The translations under genes were made by a program, and so were the position numbers. 64,000 bases of DNA from Chondrus crispus (Eukaryota > Rhodophyta > Florideophyceae > Gigartinales > Gigartinaceae), in assembly GCF_000350225.1 (NCBI RefSeq), contig NW_005178819.1:219244-283243 (forward strand). The letters are read 5' to 3'. Every line of letters starts with the position of its first letter. Positions within the stretch are counted from its first letter, which is position 1. The notes under the pieces were generated by a model. That model was not told where the DNA came from, made no database searches, and saw only the letters and a program-made list of their open reading frames with translations. Below are positions 1 through 9,499 of this stretch, one piece after another.

Positions 1-297
1 GCTTGCGATTCAATACATTATGGTGGAGAGCTACCGAAGCAGTCTGCCAGTGATGCTATGATGGATGATTGTGTGGCAGAAGGCGAGTGTGAAATTATGG
101 AGAGGCGGGCCGTACCGAGTGCTGTAGTGTTAGCAAGGTTGTTTGGGTCTTTGGAGAGTCTGAGTGTGGAGTGCGATGTGAGCAATGCCTTATCGCACTT
201 GAGGTCCGCAAAACGAGCTTTTCTAGAAGCTAGGCATGAGAGACAGGGTCAGGCAACAACAGCAGACTTCTGGCCGGGTAGTGATTCTGCTTTCTGA
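1..297 (+). CDS. C-terminal end of an ORF, possibly a pogo/Tigger-type transposase
   Basis: The frame is open from the first base to a TGA at about 295-297, so the start lies outside the window. The visible 98 residues have an acidic middle. They end in a helical Leu/Ala-rich stretch followed by a TTADFW-type terminus, which resembles the QTKITDFF-type tail seen at the end of many pogo/Tigger transposases. That resemblance and the pogo-type transposase 600 bp downstream on the other strand are the only evidence. No catalytic motif is in view. It could equally be the end of an unrelated host gene. Confidence 0.3.
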   Translation, partial: ACDSIHYGGELPKQSASDAMMDDCVAEGECEIMERRAVPSAVVLARLFGSLESLSVECDVSNALSHLRSAKRAFLEARHERQGQATTADFWPGSDSAF

Positions 298-881
298 TAG
301 TTACGCTCCGAATTAGTGCCGTATTATTAGTCCCTACACAGGGCGGCACTAATGCGTAGGGTCGACTGTAGCGGGATAGGACAGCTCGCTTCTACTACTT
401 ATGGGTCGGCGGCGAGGCGGGTACAGCGAGACGCCCGGCTGTCAGTAAGTGCTTACAAAATCGTGCTATTTCCCGTGGAGTTTCACCCCTACAGTAGTAT
501 ACACACAGTGTACAAGTTGGTACCCCCCGAAATTGTACACTTTATGAAAATAAACGAAAAATCAGCTTCCAAACATCTGCCGAAGCCGATTTTCACATGG
601 CTAAACAGAGCACGGGTCCCCGAATCTTGTGCTGTAAACGGCGAATCGCCTCATTTACGGCAAACGCGGTCGCCTCTCGTGAGAGCATCACCTCAAACAA
701 GGCATTTCTGCAAAAACGGACACCAAACTTGAACACTACAGTAATTGGGCAATTCAAATTGGACATGCAAATTTTTATCGTCAGAAAAACATTTCAAGCG
801 CAGGTGGATGCACGCCACCTCCATTGCTATCGAAATGGGTTAACCTGATGTCATTTTTCATTTGCTATCAAAGACGTTGGC
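298..881. other. Non-coding stretch with a small hairpin
   Basis: No convincing gene is seen. The 10-base arms at 312-321 and 344-353 are perfectly complementary and could form a hairpin just after the upstream ORF. AT-rich sequence at 500-545 contains two copies of TTGTACAC/TGTACAAG-type motifs that may mark the left end of the adjacent pogo element. Confidence 0.4.
505..540. repeat. Candidate left terminal repeat of the pogo-type element (partner at 2864-2900)
   Basis: The block around TGTACAAG at 510-517, followed by GG and a C-run, is matched in inverted orientation at 2864-2900, where the reverse strand also reads TGTACAAG, GG and a C-rich run. The two blocks bracket the minus-strand transposase. 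The match is imperfect (roughly two thirds over about 33 bp) and I see no clean TA duplication, so the assignment is tentative. Confidence 0.25.
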
Positions 882-1337
882 TCACAGACACTGAAAAGTT
901 TCAAGACCAAGTTGCTCCTTTACCTTCCTTGCTCTAGCTTCGGCCTTCTTCTGACAGACGATGCGCTTCGCTACTTGAAGACGAACTGCCACGGGATGTG
1001 GGGCTAAATCACGGACGCCATACGCATTGACACGCAGAGCCAGAGCCTGTTTCTCAGTTCTCAAACATTCTTTCATTGTCTTTGCATATAACACGGTCTC
1101 ACGTTGGACCTTCACCGCATCCTTTTTTTCCTTTACTGCCCTTCGCGCACTGTCTAGAATATTTTTCTCCTTGGCTTTCTGCAGCGCCGCCCCAGATGTT
1201 AAACATAAACCAACTGCAGTGTACAATAAACCGCGACATAATACCACCGGCTGCAATCCAATGCCATCTCTTTGTAATTGTCGTTTCTTATTGATCATTT
1301 TCGATATATCCTCAACGCTGATTCGCTTAGTATGTTC
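882..1337 (-). pseudogene. In-frame C-terminal continuation of the pogo-type transposase beyond a TAG
   Basis: Directly after the TAG at 1338-1340 the same frame stays open for 151 further codons to a stop at about 882. The segment is rich in Lys, Arg, Ala and Glu and looks like a helical or coiled-coil tail, as expected at the C terminus of jerky/pogo transposases. The first residues after the stop (EHTKR) read on naturally. I infer that the original protein was about 585-610 residues and that one nonsense change, or a suppressible stop, divides it. The alternative is that the tail is dispensable and the shorter protein is the functional form. Confidence 0.5.
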
Positions 1338-2642
1338 CTAATAAGACATTGGGCGCGATACGTTCAATAAAGGTCGCCAGTCTAAAGGATAGATACCTGA
1401 TTTCCCAAATGCCTTCTCAATATCACTTCTTGTAAAGGCCATTGTGTAGGCTTTCGTTACCAGCTTCAAAAAATCAAATGCGTCATAAACGTTACTGTTA
1501 TCGGCAGATGACAGTCTCTCAACTAGATTAGGCAAGTGCATCTTGAAAGGTCCGAACACGCCAACATCTAAGGGCTGTGTCACTCCACTGGTGTGCGATG
1601 GCAATGCATAGGCAAAAATACCAGCTCTGTCAAACATATCCAACACACGAAACGTCATATGACTGCGATATCCATCCATAAGTAGGAGCATTTTTTGACC
1701 ATTCCTTGTGTGCTCAAAGTTGTCTTTCACGAAAAATGTTGCCCATTCCATGAAGCTGCTGGAGTCAACTCCGGCGATATGTTTACGTGTGGTAATTAAA
1801 CTGCCATTACGAAGGCAATCAGTAACAGTTTCAACGCATTCTCCATCTCCGTAATTCGATACTCTAAAATTTAGAGACTTGCCTTTCACAACGAAAAGGG
1901 GTCGCCCCAAACACCCACTGGCGAATATAACAGGCATCATTGTAATACGCTCAATGTTTCGGAATTCTGGGGACCTTTGAACCGCAAAAGATGACCTTGT
2001 GACGAAATGTTTGCGCTTTTCAGACTTTAGACAGTCTTTGTTTGGGGAAATGCCCGTTTCGTCCAAATTTGCGATGTGAAATGAGTCTATACTGTTGTCC
2101 TGGCTGATTTTCTTGATGGATAAAAAATGAGTTGTCAAGGTTTCGTCGTTGCAGGCTCTCCAACGAATCTTCTGTTCCTTAGTCGTACGGCGAAAGCTTA
2201 TGTCATCTTGATGGCCACTCAAAAAGTTTCCCAAAAACGCCTTGCCGGGGCGATTGTTTATGAAAGGAAGCGTGTTTTGGCGGTGCTGAGGAAAAGAGTT
2301 TACTACCATTTGAACAGCATCTTTGATGTCTTCGCGGTTTAGCGGGAAACCCCGGCCTGAATAACGCTGAACTAGATCAACAATGATCTTTTCTTCGGAG
2401 TTGGTGACGTATGAACGGGATCGTGGTGGATAGTCTTTGTGTTGCAACTGATATTGGAAAGTGGAAAGAGGCAGACGTGCAATTAGTGCAGCACGACGGC
2501 GAGATACATAGTGCTTTTCAGTAGCTATGATGGCGTTTTGAAAGCATTTCTCAGCTTTAGAAAGTCTTTTAGCTCTTGCCATGAAGACTGGCGAATGTCG
2601 ATGATTGTCAGTCTCGGTATTTGTGTCAAGTCTAGATTGCAT
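1338..2642 (-). CDS. pogo/jerky-type DDE transposase
   Basis: Cut-and-paste transposase of the Tc1/mariner-pogo superfamily (DDE endonuclease, as in jerky/Tigger/Fot1). The N-terminal part starting near MARAKR carries basic helix-turn-helix (psq/CENP-B-like) sequence. The catalytic core shows a first acidic motif NLDETGISP, a second LLLMDGYRSH, and the downstream signature SHTSGVTQPLDVGVFGPFK. This is followed by a segment resembling the usual region where an F.KSGIYPL motif precedes the tail. ATG choices are 2642 and 2582; the frame is open upstream to 2708 but without an ATG. The core is uninterrupted, so this copy is young or selected. It ends at a TAG after which the frame stays open for another 151 codons. 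Superfamily assignment is secure; activity is not shown. Confidence 0.85.
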   Translation of the reverse strand: MQSRLDTNTETDNHRHSPVFMARAKRLSKAEKCFQNAIIATEKHYVSRRRAALIARLPLSTFQYQLQHKDYPPRSRSYVTNSEEKIIVDLVQRYSGRGFPLNREDIKDAVQMVVNSFPQHRQNTLPFINNRPGKAFLGNFLSGHQDDISFRRTTKEQKIRWRACNDETLTTHFLSIKKISQDNSIDSFHIANLDETGISPNKDCLKSEKRKHFVTRSSFAVQRSPEFRNIERITMMPVIFASGCLGRPLFVVKGKSLNFRVSNYGDGECVETVTDCLRNGSLITTRKHIAGVDSSSFMEWATFFVKDNFEHTRNGQKMLLLMDGYRSHMTFRVLDMFDRAGIFAYALPSHTSGVTQPLDVGVFGPFKMHLPNLVERLSSADNSNVYDAFDFLKLVTKAYTMAFTRSDIEKAFGKSGIYPLDWRPLLNVSRPMSY

Positions 2643-2708
2643 GCTGGGGACTCGATTTGCATTTGTATCCAACGCGGCAATGGGCACTGGGATTATCGAG
2701 GGTGGCAA

Positions 2709-4720
2709 GTTCGAATATGTGCTTTAGAGTGGGCTGTTTGCATTTCCCGCCATGTTACAAAGGCTTTCTCAGGCGTCATGGAGAGTAATGCAGTATTTAT
2801 TGATCAAGTTTCGTTTTTCTGGATAAATTTTTCATATTTTGATTTTGTTCAAGTGGTGGTGGTACTGTTCAAGAATGGGTGGGCCCTTCTTGTACATTGA
2901 CGCGTACAGAGATAATAAGAGCATGGGTCAGGAGAGGGAAATTGATTGACTCTTGGAAGTGGCCACGCCAACAAGTCATCAGAATACTGTAGGACATAAA
3001 CGGGTACACGTGGAACACGTGAAATTCGTGGGAGGCACGTTGTGTACAGTCAAGGATGGGTAGAACCCTTTTAGGGTGCGAGCGACTCGATTGGTGTCAA
3101 CCCTAGTTCAGGCTGCACTGGAGTGAAGTTATCATCATCTGCAAAATGCATCCAAATTGTACACTTGCGCATCGCCCTCTGAGGCCCGTTCCTAAGTCCG
3201 GGATGATTCTTTCCCGAATCTCCCTATCACACCACTCTTAACTTCTACCTTATTCATTGGACAGTTCGATGTTAATCTTTGACATTAACTTTATCTCCTG
3301 ACTGTAAGTAGCTAAGAGTCTCAACAAGTGCAGGTGAGCTACTGGTTATTATTCTGGTTGCACAACAATGAACAAGAAGAAGAAGGGGCAAGTGGAACTC
3401 ACTGAATGGCCACAGGAAGCGTCGTGAGCAGAGCAAAAACAAGAAAACGTACAACGCTTTTCACGTCCAATCCGGAGTAGTTTCTCAAGAAGCAACTCCA
3501 CGACAGCATATGAAGCGGGAGTGGCAAGGTCATGGCAAGATGTGCAAACTTTCACCACTGCAACTGCACTGGCCATCGAATTCTTTATCAATGGAGATGG
3601 CATTACTTTCTTCGAAAGAAATGTTGGTTCTGTTTCGCACAATGTTAACCCGGCGATGACCGCGTAGTGGCGAACTCGCAACTCGATCCAAGTGCAACCT
3701 AGCTGCCACAGCGTTCAGCGTGTCGTCTCCCAGTACCGAAGCTGCAATAGCTGCTAAAAAAGCTGTGCTGTAGTTGTTCCTTACTTTTCGCGCCGTTCCC
3801 GCACTAATACTTTTTTTCAGAACTTGCCCTCTTCCCATAACGAAATATGGTCTAGGAGTGGCGGTGGCGGATGGCGGGTGGTGTAGGGGATTCGGGAAGA
3901 AGAAGAGGACGGACAACGAGCGTGGCAAAGAAGAAGACGAATGGAGTATCAGCGTTCGGGGGAGAAGCGGGGGATGGTGGGGTGGAAGGAAAAGGGCTTG
4001 GAGGGGGGAGGAAACCTGGCGGCGTTGGAGACCGGAGTGGGAGGTGGTCCGCATGACTTGAAGGAAGGGGCGAGTGAACGAAGGTATAGATAGACGCGAG
4101 AATGGTCAGCACCAGATTCTCTGGTGTGAAACGTAGACGTCCTGCAAGGGCATTTTCCGCTCTGTACACGTGTACAGTACTACCATTTACAGCGCTTTTC
4201 TTGAAAAATTCAATTTAAAGGCCTGGTAGATACGCACTGCTGGAAGTCAAGAGAAGAAAATTTTGTGATGGACTGCGAGTTAGGAACGGGTCTGAGGCCC
4301 TCAGGGCCTCTCTAAGGATTGCTCGGTCCAAACATGCCCGTCCATGCTGTCTTAAAGGACGCCACGCCCTCTGGAGGCCCAGACATGTTTTTGATGTGCC
4401 TGCGCTGAGGTACAACTATCCAAGGGTACTTAATCGCTCTCCCTCCCTTTACTCCCCTTGCAGCCCCTTCAGAGGGTGCCATCTTCCATCATCCGAAGCA
4501 TCATCCGAAGCCAAGCCCAATCGATAACCACTGCACCCTCCCTGTCCGAACTTCCATACAACGCACAGCATGCGACTTGAACACTGCGCCATTTCATTTA
4601 GACCTCCTCCGTAAACACGGCTGAAAGCGTTCGTATTTTGGAAGGGTCGATCCCCGCTCTTCACCTTCTCACGTTGAGAGGGTCAGTCCTCGGAGCGTGT
4701 TCGTCATTCCTCACGTCAAA
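2709..4720. other. About 2 kb intergenic region, no recognised gene
   Basis: The stretch separates the pogo element from the first host gene. Its left part (to about 2900) probably still belongs to the transposon. Around 3870-4050 the + strand is strongly purine-rich (GGA/GAA tracts), which creates several overlapping ORFs in both strands without domain content. Short palindromes such as CACGTGTACAG-type motifs recur. I see no RNA gene. Confidence 0.5.
3530..4054 (-). CDS. Unrecognised ORF (weak)
   Basis: A 174-codon minus-strand ORF starting with ATG. Its first 70 residues come from the low-complexity CT-rich strand and look non-coding. An internal Met starts a more protein-like stretch of about 100 residues that is basic at first and then rich in Ala, Leu and Asn, with a possible short helical (HTH-like) section. 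I recognise no family. It could be a fragment of a transposase N terminus or chance. Low confidence. Confidence 0.15.
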   Translation of the reverse strand: MRTTSHSGLQRRQVSSPLQALFLPPHHPPLLPRTLILHSSSSLPRSLSVLFFFPNPLHHPPSATATPRPYFVMGRGQVLKKSISAGTARKVRNNYSTAFLAAIAASVLGDDTLNAVAARLHLDRVASSPLRGHRRVNIVRNRTNISFEESNAISIDKEFDGQCSCSGESLHILP

Positions 4721-6193
4721 ATGTCTACCACCATTTCCAGACCAGGCAAAACTGCGGCCACATCGATCCCTTCTGGCTCCATTTCCAAAGACTATCCATG
4801 GCATCCTTCACTGGAAGCTGTGTACGAGCCGGGTGTCAAGCTAGGACGCGGCTGCTTTGCGACGGTTTACAAGGCCAAGCGTCGCTCCGACGCTGTACAA
4901 GTTGCTATCAAGGCGGTGGAAAAAAATAAGCTCGATGGTGACACCACTGCCCTTCTCCGCAACGAACTTGAAGTCTTGCAGGCCGTATCGAAGCACCCTG
5001 GCATCGTCACGTTACTCGATTCATTGGATACGGAGGAGCATATGTTTTTCATTATGGAATACGTTGACGGCGGGCCTCTGCTGGATCGCATTGTAAGCAG
5101 AGGCAGCTTTTCTGAAAATGATGCACGCGTACTATTGCGCGCCACGCTGCTAACGCTTGAGTTTCTGGCCAATTTAGGCTGCGTGCACCGCGATATTAAA
5201 CCGGAGAACATCCTTGTCGACAACTGCTCCGACAAGTGGCCCGTAAAGCTCACGGATTTTGGGTTTTCAGAAAAAATGCAACCAGACGAGCTCCTTTATC
5301 AAACGATGGGCACTCCACTCTTTGTCGCCCCGGAAATTTTGAATGGCCGCGGATATGACTGCGCCTGCGATATGTGGAGCTTGGGCGTTGTCCTTTATTT
5401 GGTCTTGTGTGGTTATCCGCCGTTTCCATCTGATAGTCCTAATGTCCTCGTCGAAGCGATTGTCAATGGCAATTACTCTTTCCCAGCTCCCGAATGGGAC
5501 CACGTCTCCGACGATGCCAAAGATGCTCTAAGAAGGATGCTAGAAATCGACCCACATCGCCGTATTACTCCGACCGAGGCATTGGTTCATCCGTGGTTCC
5601 GGGCCGCCCAATCAACCTCTGATTTACCGAACAGCAAACTCAAAGAGTTCAATGTAGCTCGTAAATTCAAGGCGCTTTACGTGGCTGTGCGTACTACACA
5701 AAGCTTTTGGAAAGTTCTCGATCCAAATCGCAAGAGAGAACAGGATCCAGTATCACATGAGAAGCTGCAAGAAGACGTCGAAAGAAATAGAGCTATGCTG
5801 GAAAGACTTAAACTGAATACGACAAAAATGACTGTTCCCGAGACCAGCAGTGCCCCGGGTTCCTCTAAACCAAATGCGGCTTCCCAATTTCCTTTCACGC
5901 CACTCAGACACAGCCGACGCTCTCTTGTCCTTCCGGTCAGTGCTCTTGACTCTACATCAGAACGATCCCATGGCGGCGGTGGACATCAAGTGAAGCAGTC
6001 CACAGGCTTCAAATCTTGGAATTCCCAGATGATGTCTTCCCGAGCAGAGGAATTGGTGGCCCAGGCGAATGGAAGCTTGGCTGAAAAAGACAACCTCAAT
6101 CCTTTCTTTCTGGACAACAGCGTCTCTACGGAAAACCCTGTATCGTCAGGGAGAAAAAGACTTGCCAAGCTAGATTTTAATGGACTGCTGTGA
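4721..6193 (+). CDS. CaMK-type serine/threonine protein kinase
   Basis: Predicted 490-residue soluble kinase that transfers the ATP gamma-phosphate to Ser/Thr. Kinase signatures are complete: glycine loop LGRGCFATV (about 41-49), VAIK lysine at about 64, HRDIKPEN at 156-163, DFG at 179-181, APE near 203-205, and the sub-domain XI arginine region with HPWF near 297. The substrate-site sequence and overall spacing fit the CAMK group (CaMK/CDPK/SnRK-like). The C-terminal 190 residues contain a helical FWKVLDPNRK segment and a Ser-rich tail, but no EF hands, so it is not a canonical CDPK. Start: the frame is open upstream, but the first ATG is 4721 in the context TCAAAATGTC, the same context as the Derlin start. 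Uninterrupted; convergent with the Derlin gene, 577 bp apart. Confidence 0.9.
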   Translation: MSTTISRPGKTAATSIPSGSISKDYPWHPSLEAVYEPGVKLGRGCFATVYKAKRRSDAVQVAIKAVEKNKLDGDTTALLRNELEVLQAVSKHPGIVTLLDSLDTEEHMFFIMEYVDGGPLLDRIVSRGSFSENDARVLLRATLLTLEFLANLGCVHRDIKPENILVDNCSDKWPVKLTDFGFSEKMQPDELLYQTMGTPLFVAPEILNGRGYDCACDMWSLGVVLYLVLCGYPPFPSDSPNVLVEAIVNGNYSFPAPEWDHVSDDAKDALRRMLEIDPHRRITPTEALVHPWFRAAQSTSDLPNSKLKEFNVARKFKALYVAVRTTQSFWKVLDPNRKREQDPVSHEKLQEDVERNRAMLERLKLNTTKMTVPETSSAPGSSKPNAASQFPFTPLRHSRRSLVLPVSALDSTSERSHGGGGHQVKQSTGFKSWNSQMMSSRAEELVAQANGSLAEKDNLNPFFLDNSVSTENPVSSGRKRLAKLDFNGLL

Positions 6194-6770
6194 GAGGAAA
6201 GTACAGTGTCAAGCAAGTCACGGTGCGCGTGGTGCAGCAGTTGCTGTAACAAGACGCGTTGAATGAGGCGAAGGGCTGCAGACAAGAGTGAAATCGCAAC
6301 CTTGGACTCTTAACATTGTATTGAACATTCTGTCGAAGGAAAAGTGCAACAGCTACAGTCTAGCTTGCATGGACGGCAGCGGGAGACGAGGAATGGTGTC
6401 CTCACACCGTTGGCCTTGACCTGTCTTCCGGACACGGACACTAGAGCCTGTTCAATACAAACGAGGATTGATCGGGTAGATGTACTATCACATCGCGATA
6501 GGTCGTGTAGGACTACCTGGTTCTTGTCTTGTACCACTTTGACTCGTCTTCATATCTCCTCGACATCAGTCATAAGGAGAAAAAAGACGCCATCGCGTGG
6601 AAGGCAATGCCCATTTTGCTGTGCCGAATGTGTTTGCGTATTCAGGTTTGGTATGCACGAGGAAAATAACGTGGCTCATGTGAAGTGAGAGTTTACATTA
6701 ACTCCTACCTCCGATGGGGTCAACCACTACATTTTCAAGTAGTTGACAGCGTGTTGTTCACCAGAAAGGC
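6194..6770. other. Convergent intergenic spacer
   Basis: The 577 bp between the stops of the kinase (+) and Derlin (-) genes presumably hold both 3' UTRs. No gene, repeat or clear AATAAA-type signal stands out. Confidence 0.5.
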
Positions 6771-7658
6771 TCATGATGACCCCAAAGCATGTCCCGAACC
6801 CCATTGATGTTTCGACCTGGAAATTGGCATCGTGAATCCGCTTCGCACCCCCGAGGTAGTCGCAGCACCGCTTTGCCTCCCAGACGCACTTCCAGTTCGA
6901 GATGAACCACCGAAGCCTCTCGCCGCAGGCCCAGACTCCATGACTGGCGATACTCTTTGCAAAGTGGTGAGGGACCCAAGAGTGTTTTGAATCTGATCGA
7001 TGAGACGTTCAAACCAGATGGGAACGAAGATTAGATTCTTGCCTTGCGGCATAGTAGGGTAGACAGAGTCGAAGAAATAATATAAATGACCGCCGAGAAG
7101 TCCTAGAACACCCGAAATGTTGAAACCGCCTTTGATAACGTCCAGCAAAACCAAGGTAAGTGAGAAGTATTTGGCCGGGATTTTGATGAAGCCATATAAT
7201 GAGACGATGACGTTGTCGGCGTGCTTACCCCACAGGTGAATGATGGCGATCAAAAATGCGCTCCCGTTAAATAGAGATGGGAGAACTGAGGTGCAAATCA
7301 AGACGAAAACGGCCACGAGAGTGAGGAACCATGCGTAGTTGGCAGGCCTTCCAAAGAAGACGCCTCGTTCAAGTTGCTGAGAGTACGTGTACAGGAAGTA
7401 CAAGTTGATGAGGAAGCCCAAACCCAGTCCTCCCAAGTGGAAAAAAGTGAGGACTAGCCTCCATATCTGAAACTTGTAGATAATCGGGCTCCATTCCAAT
7501 ATGAAAGGGCTATATGGGATCAGATGCAATCCGGTGACAACCGTTGATACGAAAGTTACCATAAAGAGCGTGCGGGTGACGGGCGGGATGTCGAGAAAAA
7601 AAGATTTGAAGTCGAAGTCACCGCTACCGTGCACGTCGCCAGATGTTTGGTGTGACAT
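6771..7658 (-). CDS. DER1: Derlin (DER1-like) ER-associated degradation protein
   Basis: Derlins are rhomboid-pseudoprotease membrane proteins of the ER that help retrotranslocate misfolded proteins to the Cdc48/p97 ATPase. The 295-residue product has the family layout: a short cytosolic N terminus with the IPPVTR motif, the WR pair at 66-67 (QIWRLV), a Gly-rich second helix, the ERG..F..R..NY block near 97-108, further hydrophobic segments, and GHLYYF at 190-195. The C-terminal tail is Ser/Gly-rich and ends in HQWGSGHALG (284-293), matching the SHP box (W-G-x-G-x-x-L-G) through which Derlin-1 binds p97. The longer frame to 7757 lacks a better start; ATG 7658 has the CGAAAATGTC context. No introns. 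Confidence 0.93.
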   Translation of the reverse strand: MSHQTSGDVHGSGDFDFKSFFLDIPPVTRTLFMVTFVSTVVTGLHLIPYSPFILEWSPIIYKFQIWRLVLTFFHLGGLGLGFLINLYFLYTYSQQLERGVFFGRPANYAWFLTLVAVFVLICTSVLPSLFNGSAFLIAIIHLWGKHADNVIVSLYGFIKIPAKYFSLTLVLLDVIKGGFNISGVLGLLGGHLYYFFDSVYPTMPQGKNLIFVPIWFERLIDQIQNTLGSLTTLQRVSPVMESGPAARGFGGSSRTGSASGRQSGAATTSGVRSGFTMPISRSKHQWGSGHALGSS

Positions 7659-8341
7659 TTTCGTTGCGAGGCGTTGGAAAGTGTGCAGCAATTTAGATAC
7701 TGCGCGTTCGCACAAGAATGAGCAAGCGATTGAAAGGACCTTGGCCTTGGGTTTCACTGTTACCGCACTTCAAAATGGTGAAGGCCAGGAGAGAGGAGGG
7801 GAAGAGGTGAGAACCGGCACTTGGGTTGGCCGGGGTATGTTCGGTAACGAGGGAATGGTTAGCACGACGTTGCTTCGGGGGGCGCGTAATTGAATTACCA
7901 GGCCGCAGGCTGCAGGCAGAGTCTGTCCTCCAGCTGGATTTGGGTATGAGAATGGGAGGGGGGCGATGGGCTGAGGACATTGTTAACATGTTTTCCCTTT
8001 TCTGACCAATCACAACTGCAATGGCCGTGAAGAAGCACCAGCTGTCAGAGTGGTGGTGTCAGTCAACATAACGCATTGTCATCGGAATGAATCCGTGATC
8101 CATTTTATAGCCAGGTCGTATGTGCGGTCACTTTCTCGTCACATTAAGGCAAGTTGTCACGGAGGCCGTCACAGAACATGTAGTGAGGCGGATTACGGTT
8201 GAAACAGAGCTCAAGTGGCAACACCAACCGCACAGACGGCAGAGCTTCACCGCGTCTAAACACAGTCTAATCGGCTTCGTTATCTTGTATCTAAGAACTG
8301 AGCACCGACTACGAAGGGCAGCCACAAACCGTTATAATTTC
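7659..8341. other. Divergent promoter region between Derlin and the SOUL gene
   Basis: About 680 bp separate the two divergent starts and should hold both promoters and 5' UTRs. The frame of the SOUL gene is open back to an ATG at 8120, but those 74 residues look unlike coding sequence. No canonical TATA box is obvious. No repeats. Confidence 0.45.
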
Positions 8342-9499
8342 ATGTTGAGCTCGTCGTTCGGCGAAATGACAGCTTTCGTGAATGCCATTTCTCCCGTGCT
8401 CCCTTCAAAATGCAGGCGTGTACTAGGTACCAAGCGTGGCAGGTCTCCCCGTGTCGTCGCTCGCTTTAACGCACGTCCTGTAACCATGCTGGCGTCCTCC
8501 AATTCCTCTGGAGGCGTTAACGAAGGCCCCGTGAATTCCCGGAAAGAGAAAGCCGCTTCATGGCAGGAGGAGTTAAAGATGTTGTTAGATCCTACCATGC
8601 CGGTTGGAGTCAAGCAGGTGCTTGTCCAAGACTTGGCAAAACGGGCTCCAGAAGTGTTCAATGATGTTCTCTCGGGAAAGGGATGCGCCGATATTGGACT
8701 ACAAGGCGTGGCCGACGTCATCAGACAGTTTCAAGAAGACTTGCTCCCAGACCTCGTTTCGAATGGACCAAGATACGTCGCCAAGGCTGCTGAGGACTTT
8801 CCGAATGCCATTTCCGGCATGTCATCCAGTTCAAGTGGCATGCCCAGCAAAATGCCGACGCCTGTCTCCCCAGAGGAGGTACAACGAGAGTTTCGCAACA
8901 TCTTTAATAAGACCCCAGAGGGCTTGTTTACGCCAGATTTCAAGGTTCTAGGCCAGTTTGAAGGGTATGAGATCCGTCAATATCCTACTTTGATCATTGC
9001 GGAAACGAAAATGACATCAGAGACGGCATCAGCGTCAGGTGCGACTGAAGTAGAGAGCGCATCGGCAATGGGACAAAGTTTTAATAACCTTGCGGGGTTC
9101 CTCTTCGGCAAGAATGAGAGCAAGACAGCCATGAAGATGACGACGCCAGTTATTCTGAGCAAAGGTGAACCGGAAGAAACGATGAGCTTTATCATTGGCG
9201 AATATGATAGCGTGGAGGCCGTGCCGAAAACTCTCGATGATACCGTCAAGTTGCGCGAGCAGGCCGGTCAAGTGCTTGCCGTGTCAGAATTCACCGGGTT
9301 CGTTACTCAGGGGGAAGCAAAGAGACAGCGCAAGAAGCTGATGGATAAGCTCGCTCGTGATAATATCGCCCTTGGACCCGATGCAGAGTCAAGCTACAAA
9401 TGCATGATATACAACGGTCCATCGACCTTGCCGAATTTGAGACGAAATGAAATCATGCTGGAAGTTGTATACTCAACTACAGAGGAGAATGTATCTTAA
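8342..9499 (+). CDS. SOUL haem-binding family protein, probably plastid-targeted
   Basis: SOUL/HBP proteins bind haem or tetrapyrroles; plastid members are linked to tetrapyrrole handling and plastoglobules. Residues about 200-380 form the SOUL domain: it opens with DFKVLGQFEGYEIRQYP, has KMTTPVIL in the middle, and ends with the PSTLPNLRRNEIMLEV block. Residues 75-190 form a helical region of the sort preceding SOUL domains in algal and plant plastid homologues. The first 45 residues are rich in Ser, Arg, Lys and Val with a Phe near the N terminus, like a plastid transit peptide. Start: ATG 8342 (alternative 8366); the ATG at 8120 is in frame but less likely. Intronless. Confidence 0.85.
   Translation: MLSSSFGEMTAFVNAISPVLPSKCRRVLGTKRGRSPRVVARFNARPVTMLASSNSSGGVNEGPVNSRKEKAASWQEELKMLLDPTMPVGVKQVLVQDLAKRAPEVFNDVLSGKGCADIGLQGVADVIRQFQEDLLPDLVSNGPRYVAKAAEDFPNAISGMSSSSSGMPSKMPTPVSPEEVQREFRNIFNKTPEGLFTPDFKVLGQFEGYEIRQYPTLIIAETKMTSETASASGATEVESASAMGQSFNNLAGFLFGKNESKTAMKMTTPVILSKGEPEETMSFIIGEYDSVEAVPKTLDDTVKLREQAGQVLAVSEFTGFVTQGEAKRQRKKLMDKLARDNIALGPDAESSYKCMIYNGPSTLPNLRRNEIMLEVVYSTTEENVS

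Noticed and set aside
4697..4720. Eight-residue N-terminal extension of the kinase
   Set aside because: It begins with GTG, not used as a normal eukaryotic start; ATG 4721 has a good context.
8120..8341. Upstream ATG extending the SOUL protein by 74 residues
   Set aside because: The added residues are unlike coding sequence and would bury the transit-like leader; ATG 8342 (or 8366) gives a normal plastid leader.
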